58,673 nt of DNA from Candidatus Auribacterota bacterium (lineage in GTDB: Bacteria; Auribacterota; Tritonobacteria; UBA1439): the NCBI GenBank assembly GCA_026392015.1, contig JAPLCW010000119.1, positions 1-58,673 on the forward strand. The letters run 5' to 3'. Below, piece after piece: positions 52,129-58,673 of this stretch. How positions within the stretch are numbered: position 1 is the stretch's first letter; every line of letters begins with the position of its first letter. The notes under the pieces were generated by a model. It saw only the letters and a list, made by a program, of their open reading frames with translations, did not search any database and was not told where the DNA came from. The translations under genes and the position numbers were made by a program.

Positions 52129-53229
52129 TCAGTATTTGAGCCCCGCTTCCCTGGCAAACTCCTCCAGGGCCTTCTTTGCCCGGTTGTTCAGGGTATGCGG
52201 CGTGACTACCTTGAGCTTGCAGAACATATCTCCCTTTTGCCCCCCGGGGGCGGTGACGCCCCGTCCCTTGAGACGAAGGGAGGTTCCCGTTTGCACACCG
52301 GGGGGGATTCTGACCATCGCCGCGCCGTTCAGGGTGCGCACGCGCATCTTTGAGCCCAGCGCCACCTGGGCGAAATTGAGCGGGACCTCGCAATAGATAT
52401 TCTGCCCTTTCCGCTCAAAGAAGTGGTGCCTGCCGAGCCGGACGATCAGGATGAGATCGCCCGGTGGGCCGCCGCTTGTCCCACGCTCTCCCTGGCCGGC
52501 GATCCTGATTTTGGAGCCGTTGTCCACACCCCGCGGGATCCGCACGGAGATTCGCCTCGGGTGCGTCACTGTCCCATTCCCGTTGCACGCCGGGCACGGT
52601 TGCCCGATGATATGCCCCCTCCCGTAGCAGCGCGGGCAGGGGCGACTGAAAGCGAATCCGCCCTGAGCGATGGAGACGGTGCCGGTCCCGTGACAATCGG
52701 GACAGTCTGATACCTGCGTGCCCGCACGCGCGCCTGACCCGCCGCACGAGGGGCATGATTCCTCCAGGGGGATGCTGATGGTTCTTTGCCCGCCCTCGAT
52801 CGCCTCCTCAAAGGGAACCTCGATTTCGAGGGTCAGATCTTCCCCACGCCGGGGGCCGTAGCGTTCCCGTCGAAAATGGCTGCCTTTATCGTAGAACGAG
52901 CTGAAGAGATCGCCGAGGTCCCCGAACCCGCCGAAGTCCTCGAACGAGGCCCCTCGGGCCCCCCCCTTAAAGAAATCTCCGCCCCCTCCCTGGCCGAAAT
53001 TATACGAGTAGGCAGCTTCCTTAACCTGGTCGTACTGTTTGCGTTTCTGGGGGTCGGAGAGTACGTCGTAGGCTTGCGAGATCTCTTTGAATTTCTCCTC
53101 GGCGACCTTATCGCCGGGATTCGCATCCGGGTGATATTTCTTCGCCAATCTCCGGTACACCTTCTTGATCTCTTCCTGGCTCGCTGTCTTTTTAATGCCC
53201 AGAATATCGTAGTAATCCTTGTGCGGCAT
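52129..53229 (-). CDS. dnaJ: Chaperone protein DnaJ
   Basis: A 366-residue type I J-protein. Residues 1-70 form the J-domain with [10 protein letters not shown] (HPD), followed by a Gly/Phe-rich stretch ([17 protein letters not shown]), four CxxCxGxG zinc motifs ([32 protein letters not shown]) and the two C-terminal substrate-binding domains. It stimulates DnaK; dnaK and grpE are not in the window, which is unusual as they often cluster. The gene begins a minus-strand run that continues through the diadenylate cyclase, a secreted propeller, pncB and pncA. Confidence 0.94.
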   Translation of the reverse strand: MPHKDYYDILGIKKTASQEEIKKVYRRLAKKYHPDANPGDKVAEEKFKEISQAYDVLSDPQKRKQYDQVKEAAYSYNFGQGGGGDFFKGGARGASFEDFGGFGDLGDLFSSFYDKGSHFRRERYGPRRGEDLTLEIEVPFEEAIEGGQRTISIPLEESCPSCGGSGARAGTQVSDCPDCHGTGTVSIAQGGFAFSRPCPRCYGRGHIIGQPCPACNGNGTVTHPRRISVRIPRGVDNGSKIRIAGQGERGTSGGPPGDLILIVRLGRHHFFERKGQNIYCEVPLNFAQVALGSKMRVRTLNGAAMVRIPPGVQTGTSLRLKGRGVTAPGGQKGDMFCKLKVVTPHTLNNRAKKALEEFAREAGLKY

Positions 53230-53482
53230 GGGATCTATCCTGTTCAGCAAAAATCACATTTACTGCATAGGATAGCATCTTTCCTCGCGAAGATGGAGTC
53301 GAAACTTTTTGACATCGAAATTTTTTGCAGTTCTCAAGGCGGATACATCATAGTACAATCAGTGGATGTGGGGTGACACGGTGGAGCGTGCGCCGGAGGC
53401 AGGGAAATGAGAAGGCGTATCTTATCGGATGCGTCGTCACAGGGAGCTGCGTCTCCGGGGCATGCGGCGAAAGGGAGTTTCA

Positions 53483-54907
53483 GTGGGAACATCTGATGAG
53501 CGCAGAGGGAGTAGCGGTGCAGAGAAGCTGAGGGATGTTCGCACACTATGCCCTCAGTGCATGAAGAAGATCGCGGGAAGCGTGGTCTTGAAGGGAGATC
53601 GCGTTACCCTTTACCGTGAGTGCGGGGAGCACGGGCCAACCGATATGCTCCTTTCCCGAAATGCCCGCCTCTATGCCGACTGGGACCGGTTCTATTTCTC
53701 TGTATTGAAGAGGGGGAAGCCGAGGGGGAGAATCATCAATTACTGGGTGGTCTGCACCTCGGAGTGTCAGATGCAGTGCAGCTTCTGCCACGCCGATGTG
53801 CAGGATCGCTATGCGGAAGAGATGAGCAGGGCTGACTTTGATTCGGTGATTCGCCACGATACCCGCGCCAAGCTCACCATCTCCGGTGGAGAGCCCACGC
53901 TTCATCCCGACCTTATCTATTGTATTCGTGAGGCGGTCCGTGCGGGGCGGAATATCCAGCTTGCGACAAACGGGATCTGTCTCGCAGATGGCGAGTTCTG
54001 CAAAAAACTGGGGGCGGAGGGGCTTCGAAATGTTCGGTTGTCCTGCGAGCTGCTCGACCCGAAGAAGGCGCCGACCTCGGAATTTGGCAGATGGCTGGAT
54101 ACCAAATTCCACGCGATCGAGAACCTCGAGAGATACGGTTACAGCGTTACCCTGTCTCCTACGATTTTCAAAGGCGTCAACGAGGAGTTGCTGCTCGAGT
54201 CGCTTGCGTGTGCCGCTGCGAGGCCGTGCATTACCACGGTCTCAGTGAACGGCTTCTCATGGGTCGGGCACGGCACGGTCAGGGACAGGGATGAGATGAT
54301 CATGCCGGATGAGATGATGGATCTCATTGCCCGGCGTTTCGGAATTGACGATCGCGAGAGTTTGTTCACACTCCAGAAGATGCTCTTCACGCTGCTCCAG
54401 CTTTTGAATGTGCGCGCCTGCGCATACACACAGTTGATGCTGTTCGTGCGGCGGGCGGGGGCGCTTGAGCCGATCGTCCGCTACTTCAATATGAAGAGGA
54501 TGAAGAAGGGGATGAGGTTTTGGGAAAAGTTCAGCCGGGCCCCCTATCCGATACAGCTTGCCGCCTTCTGCCTTGCAATGACCTATGGGCTTGCCGGAAG
54601 ATCGTGCGCCCTCTTCGGGGATATCGTGAAGGTGGGAGCGCGGTATCTCTGGCGCGGCAATGGTTCCCTACGGCCCTCTCGATTCCTCACGGTGATCCTG
54701 AACACCAATTGCAGCACGCTCACGATGGATGAGGAGGTGGGCAAGCAGTGCATGAGCGGAGTGCTGATAAAGAAGGGCGGGAAGGTGTTCCGGTCGCAGT
54801 CCAGCGATCTCCTCATTGACAAAGAGATCGAGAAGCATCGCCGCGCGACGGGTGGTCCGGCGGACTCTCTCGAACACTGTGCATGCCTGGTGGAATTGGA
54901 AAAGTGA
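53483..54907 (+). CDS. Radical SAM protein, Tes/MJ0619-like
   Basis: A 474-residue radical SAM enzyme of the COG1964-like group. The cluster motif is CTSECQMQCSFCHADV with C95, C99 and C102 as C-x3-C-x2-C; KLTISGGEPTLHPDL follows. An N-terminal Cys block (CPQC at 23-26, CGEHG at 47-51) matches the head of tetraether-lipid-synthase relatives. The C-terminal 120 residues contain a hydrophobic segment (IQLAAFCLAMTYGLA) and further cysteines (NTNCSTLTM, CMSG, CACL). The GTG at 53483 with AAAGGGAG upstream is preferred. A role in C-C bond formation on membrane lipids is a possibility, not shown. Confidence 0.7.
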   Translation: MGTSDERRGSSGAEKLRDVRTLCPQCMKKIAGSVVLKGDRVTLYRECGEHGPTDMLLSRNARLYADWDRFYFSVLKRGKPRGRIINYWVVCTSECQMQCSFCHADVQDRYAEEMSRADFDSVIRHDTRAKLTISGGEPTLHPDLIYCIREAVRAGRNIQLATNGICLADGEFCKKLGAEGLRNVRLSCELLDPKKAPTSEFGRWLDTKFHAIENLERYGYSVTLSPTIFKGVNEELLLESLACAAARPCITTVSVNGFSWVGHGTVRDRDEMIMPDEMMDLIARRFGIDDRESLFTLQKMLFTLLQLLNVRACAYTQLMLFVRRAGALEPIVRYFNMKRMKKGMRFWEKFSRAPYPIQLAAFCLAMTYGLAGRSCALFGDIVKVGARYLWRGNGSLRPSRFLTVILNTNCSTLTMDEEVGKQCMSGVLIKKGGKVFRSQSSDLLIDKEIEKHRRATGGPADSLEHCACLVELEK

Positions 54908-54986
54908 TTATCAAAGGAATCGGATCCAAATAATTGACAATTATATTTTTTGATGGTTTAAAATGTCAAGGATAAAGATTTGACCC

Positions 54987-57900
54987 CTAAGGCTCTGTCA
55001 GGAGTGCGAGAAGTTTTTCCACCTCGTATCCGGAACTCTCTGTTATCTCACGCGCCCGCGCGATGATCCTGCGGCGGTTCTCCATCTCCTCTATAATCTT
55101 TTCCTTTGCCGTTATCCCCGAAGCCATTTCGATTACGGAGACAGCAAAGAGCCAATATAAAAGTTGCTCCATGCGCTCCTTGCTGAACCAGAGGATGCCA
55201 TCGTGCCGGTTGAAATTCAGGTAGAGGCGCGCCTCTGAATCCTGGAGCATAGCCCTGAGCGCCTCGAAGCTCTTACCCGGCACTCCGGGATCGAACCAGT
55301 TGTGGTGGGCAACGAGGATCTTCACCAGGGCGGTATTCTGCCCCGCGCTCCAGGCATCGCAGTCGTGGTCCAGGAAGATTTCAGAGATGACCTTCCCGAG
55401 GAGAAGCTCGTCCATCAGCGCGGCGCTCCCGGACTCCCACGACTCAGGGGATTTCAGTTTCCCAAGGCTGCGTGTGACGCCCCATGCGCATGCAATAGCC
55501 GTGGAGCATTTCTCCTGTTGCATACCGTCAATAAAATACGCAGCGGAGGGACCATCCGATTGCCTCATCTCCTTCATGGCGAGGAAGGCATCCAGACCGC
55601 GCATGATGTTCCTGACCACCACAGAATGCTCTCCCGTGGCCCTGGTGAATTTCTTCACCGCCTTCACGAAGGCTTCAACCCGATGTTCGAATGCGGCTCT
55701 CTGGAGAGCCGGGTCGCCCAGGAGGAGCTCCACGGCGTCACGGGCGATGAGCTGCCGGAGCGGTTTGTGGACGGGGGCGAGAATGATCTCCCTGAGCGCA
55801 TCCTCGATGCTGGGGACGCCTCTCCCCTTGAGTAACTGCGCGAGCCTGTGGTAGTAGGCGCTCGGGCCGTCCAAGACCTCCCTGAAATCCATAAAGATAT
55901 GATATTCGAATGCCCCGAGGCTCACGAAGAGCCCCTGTCGGGACAGATCTCTCCCCGACCGGATATATTCGAGGTGTGTTCTATAATCTTTATATATGTA
56001 GTAGCGGTCATCCTCATCCCTGATGTCGAGCCCCTCTGCGAGTGTCTTCTGGATGATCCTCTTCCCCCCGTGGCCCTCCAGATCGACCGCCATTGCGCAG
56101 GAGGTCTTGATCCAGCCGGAAGTCTCCTCATACTTGTTGTGGTACACGATCAGCGCCCTCTCGCCCCCCGAGCGGTTGGAGTAGGCGAAGACATTCTCGT
56201 TCACCTGGCCGTTCGGGCGGGAGAAGTCATAGAGAACGAAGTTTTCGACTCCGCTGAAAAGGTGGCGCTTCCGCATGAGGGGGAATATCTCTCCCTCATG
56301 CCTCCGCACGAGATCCCAGTCTGGCTGCTCGTTCCAGTAGGCGCGGCGGTACTCCATGCCGTACTTCTCCCGGAAACCCTCGATCTGCCCGTGGCCGAAC
56401 ATCGGCAAGCCCGGCATGCTCACCATCATGAGGCAGACCCCGAAATATTTGTCTCCGGTGCCGAACTGGGCGATCGCCGTTTCCTCGTCGGGATTGTTCA
56501 TGAAGTTGACAAAACGCTTGAGGATCCTCGGGTCGAACTCGAGCACGTTCTTCACAACGCTCCGGTACTTCTCATTTTCCTCCATCTTGAGCATGTTCAT
56601 GAATGCGCTGTTGTAGACGCGGTGCATGCCGAGGGTCCGCACGAAATACCCCTCCATGAGCCAGAACGCTTCCGCAAGGAGAAGGGTGTCGGGAAGCTCT
56701 CTATTGATTCTGTCCACCACCTCGCGCCAGAACTCGCGCGGCATGAGCCGGTTGAACTCCTCCTTCATCATCCCATGCTCAGCCCTCGAGGGAATGCCGC
56801 CGCCGGTCCCCGGATGGGGAAACCAGAGCCGCTCGTAGTGTTTCTTCGCGAGCGTCATGGCGGCATCGAAGCGGATGATCGGGAACCTGCGGGCGACGTT
56901 GAGGATGGTCTGGATAACCGCCTCCCGTACGTCCGCGAGAAGGAAGTTCAGCTGCGCCGTGTCGTTCCACGGCATGCTCGTCCCGTCGTTCCCATGGTAG
57001 ATATATTTCGTGGTTCCCGTCAGGCGGTCGTGGCGCTTGAATACGACCGCGGCATCGCGCCTTGACCAGTAGCCGTCCTCGATCTGGATCGATACCCTGG
57101 AGTCATCGGAGAGTTCAGGCCCCGTGAATCGGTAGGAGGGGTAGGGGGGGTAGTCGAGCTGGATGAAGCGTTCGGGGTGCTCGATCACCCACTGTGAGTA
57201 AATGCCCGTGTGGTTGGGGACGACATCCGTCGCGAGCCGAATCCCGCGCTGCCAGGCGCGGTCCTTGAGATTCCGGAATGCCGCTTCTCCCCCCAGGTCG
57301 TCGCTGATGGTGTAATCGTAGAGCGAGTACGCCGAGGAGAGCGCCTCGGGGTTCCCGCATATCCTCTTGATTTTCTGGGACGCGGGGCTCCTCTCCCATA
57401 TGCCTATGAGCCAGAGGCCTGTAAATCCCCACCGCGCAAGGAGATCGAGCTCCTCGTCGGGGATCTGGTCGATCGTACTGATCTGCCGGCCGTACTTCTT
57501 GGAGAGCTGGTCAAGCCAGACGTAGGTGCTCTTCGCGACGATCACGACCTTACTCATCCAGTCTTTGTCCTCGGTGAACCGCTCATACTCCGGGCCGAGC
57601 GCGTACTCCTCTCCCGTGAACCTCGGCACCAGTGCGGGCCCCTTCTCCAGGAGCCCTATCTTCTCTTCCTCCCGGAGTATATCAATCGCAGTGAGGAGCC
57701 TGAGGAAGAGATCCTCGGTGATAAACTCACGCCAGCGGTCTTTGATATGGGTGAGTTGGGCAACGAGTGAATCGCCGCCCGAGATGATCGGCTCGCGGAG
57801 AAAATCAACGAGCGGTTTGTTCTCTGTCCCGAAACCGGGCTGGGTTTTGAAAAACGTATCGAGCGCCTGGAGCAGACTCGCGTAGCCGTCGTTTCGGGTG

Positions 57901-58451
57901 AGCTCCGCATCCCTGAACAGCTCCTGCGCCGGGGAGAAGGCCGGATTTCTATTGGCGAGATGCAGGAGGATGAGCTCCGCCGCGACAATATGACGGTTGG
58001 GGATGCCCGCTGTTTCGCCTTCAAGGAACTCCCGCAGGAAGACCTTTCCCCTGAGCGCCTGGAAGGGGGGAAAGAGCTCGGCAAACTGGCTGATCGTTTT
58101 CTCCAGCGCCTGGGCTGTGACGGCCTCCTTCGCCCGGGAGAGGCCCTCCGTGAAGGAAGCGGGATTCTTTATATCGCAATAGCGGCGAATAACGCAGCGG
58201 AATATCTCGTTGATCAGACCGATTGCGTTGAGTTGCCCCGCGCGGAGCGGGGAATGGGAAAATGTGGTGAGGTCCTTCTTCCCGTAGATCCTCATGACGA
58301 TTTTCCTCAGGATCTGGAAGTTGGGAACGGTGATCTCACCCACTTGTGGAATGATATCCCTGCCGAATTCGTAATAATCCCACTGCTCCCTGGAGATCTG
58401 GAATTCCAGGGGGAAGTAGATATGTGACGTTTTTGGGGCTTTCTTATTCAT
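54987..58451 (-). CDS. Large GH13 alpha-amylase-family protein
   Basis: An 1154-residue, probably cytosolic protein (no signal peptide). Residues 1-330 are a helical region without clear family, then the GH13 barrel: region I DVVPNHTG (D409-H414), region II IIRFDAAM with nucleophile D529, region III LLAEAFW with acid/base E594, and region IV FMNNPDEETA where the usual N-H-D reads N-P-D (N653, P654, D655). GLPMFGHGQIEGFREKYGME follows. A beta-sandwich and a second helical region of about 350 residues finish the protein. It likely acts on alpha-glucans such as glycogen or maltodextrin, perhaps as a transferase. It converges on the radical SAM gene. Confidence 0.82.
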   Translation of the reverse strand: MNKKAPKTSHIYFPLEFQISREQWDYYEFGRDIIPQVGEITVPNFQILRKIVMRIYGKKDLTTFSHSPLRAGQLNAIGLINEIFRCVIRRYCDIKNPASFTEGLSRAKEAVTAQALEKTISQFAELFPPFQALRGKVFLREFLEGETAGIPNRHIVAAELILLHLANRNPAFSPAQELFRDAELTRNDGYASLLQALDTFFKTQPGFGTENKPLVDFLREPIISGGDSLVAQLTHIKDRWREFITEDLFLRLLTAIDILREEEKIGLLEKGPALVPRFTGEEYALGPEYERFTEDKDWMSKVVIVAKSTYVWLDQLSKKYGRQISTIDQIPDEELDLLARWGFTGLWLIGIWERSPASQKIKRICGNPEALSSAYSLYDYTISDDLGGEAAFRNLKDRAWQRGIRLATDVVPNHTGIYSQWVIEHPERFIQLDYPPYPSYRFTGPELSDDSRVSIQIEDGYWSRRDAAVVFKRHDRLTGTTKYIYHGNDGTSMPWNDTAQLNFLLADVREAVIQTILNVARRFPIIRFDAAMTLAKKHYERLWFPHPGTGGGIPSRAEHGMMKEEFNRLMPREFWREVVDRINRELPDTLLLAEAFWLMEGYFVRTLGMHRVYNSAFMNMLKMEENEKYRSVVKNVLEFDPRILKRFVNFMNNPDEETAIAQFGTGDKYFGVCLMMVSMPGLPMFGHGQIEGFREKYGMEYRRAYWNEQPDWDLVRRHEGEIFPLMRKRHLFSGVENFVLYDFSRPNGQVNENVFAYSNRSGGERALIVYHNKYEETSGWIKTSCAMAVDLEGHGGKRIIQKTLAEGLDIRDEDDRYYIYKDYRTHLEYIRSGRDLSRQGLFVSLGAFEYHIFMDFREVLDGPSAYYHRLAQLLKGRGVPSIEDALREIILAPVHKPLRQLIARDAVELLLGDPALQRAAFEHRVEAFVKAVKKFTRATGEHSVVVRNIMRGLDAFLAMKEMRQSDGPSAAYFIDGMQQEKCSTAIACAWGVTRSLGKLKSPESWESGSAALMDELLLGKVISEIFLDHDCDAWSAGQNTALVKILVAHHNWFDPGVPGKSFEALRAMLQDSEARLYLNFNRHDGILWFSKERMEQLLYWLFAVSVIEMASGITAKEKIIEEMENRRRIIARAREITESSGYEVEKLLALLTEP

Positions 58452-58528
58452 TTCCGTGCGTGCTCAGGATATTGTGGGTAATTATAGGGTATTCCGCCCG
58501 GAATGCGAACAGGAATATTACCTGGACT

Positions 58529-58673
58529 GTAAGGGGTCACTTATGGGTGGTATCCATTTCGCTTGTCATCCCCGCACTTCGACTGCGCTCAGTGTAAACT
58601 CGAGCGGGGATCCATTATGAAACCTGGATTCCTGCTGAAGTTTACCCTCGTGAAAACGGGGGCAGGAATGACA
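58529..58673. mobile_element. MITE-like element family A, copy A4 (cut by window end)
   Basis: AAGGGGTCACTTATGGGTGG then TATCCATTTCGCTTGTCATC, CTTCGACTGCGCTCAGTG, GGATCCATTATGAAACCTGG and GGGGGCAGGAATGACA. Same orientation as A1. The right terminal repeat lies beyond the window. Confidence 0.75.

Noticed and set aside
1..58673. CRISPR arrays
   Set aside because: The repeated words are short, drift, run without spacers and are inverted; no cas genes are present apart from a lone Cas4-like nuclease.
1..58673. tRNA, rRNA or riboswitch genes
   Set aside because: None could be recognised; in particular no cobalamin riboswitch before the adenosyltransferase and no molybdenum/tungsten riboswitch before tupA.

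Overview
The window reads as chromosomal DNA of an uncultivated, probably anaerobic, Gram-negative-like bacterium. Evidence for an anaerobic, archaeon-like gene mix is a tungstate transporter, a NapG/NapH-type polyferredoxin, two radical SAM enzymes (one near the tetraether-lipid-synthase group), an archaeal-type phosphoglycerate mutase, RtcB with archease, and a GTP-type PEP carboxykinase. Large exported proteins with Thr-Pro linkers and dockerin-like repeats recall deep-branching environmental genomes (Omnitrophota/Auribacterota-like). That placement is inference; no rRNA or tRNA gene was seen.

Layout. 1-2000: an IS4-like insertion sequence with a DUF6788 accessory gene. 2056-8523: a lone PD-(D/E)XK nuclease, a small membrane protein, a secreted propeller protein (minus strand), the tupABC tungstate operon and a small Cys-pair protein. 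9039-16594: an APC permease, an anchored phosphoesterase, two coupled exported PLD proteins, and a DUF362/polyferredoxin pair. 16865-35200: a block of four very large exported proteins (propeller, dockerin, PLD/lamin-tail mosaic, metallo-beta-lactamase mosaic) and a delta-60-repeat protein. 35592-47498: cobalamin adenosyltransferase, PEP carboxykinase, a TPR protein, the run apgM-rnhB-archease-rtcB, a membrane protein, an AmrS-type radical SAM enzyme and a Mth938-like protein. 47589-53229 (minus): a run dnaJ - diadenylate cyclase - secreted propeller - pncB - pncA. The window ends with a radical SAM enzyme and a giant GH13 protein.

Two things stand out. First, the exported proteins form one modular family. 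All six beta-propellers in the window have exactly eight WSY blades; they are joined by Thr-Pro-rich linkers and mostly end in a roughly 100-130 residue all-beta C-terminal module. Two of the giants carry an N-terminal phosphodiesterase (PLD, or ComEC-like metallo-beta-lactamase), which suggests surface processing of nucleic acid or phospholipid. A near-consensus sigma-54 promoter precedes the dockerin member.

Second, the intergenic DNA is packed with non-autonomous repeats: a 135-181 bp inverted-repeat element (four copies), CTAG-ended elements with a GTCATTGCGAGG-type core, and dyad arrays in which a short word is reiterated with drift and then inverted. Many of these abut or supply the stop codon of the upstream gene, and at least one was inserted in frame inside a ferredoxin domain. 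Start codons given here are often moved downstream of the longest reading frame because these repeats extend open frames artificially.
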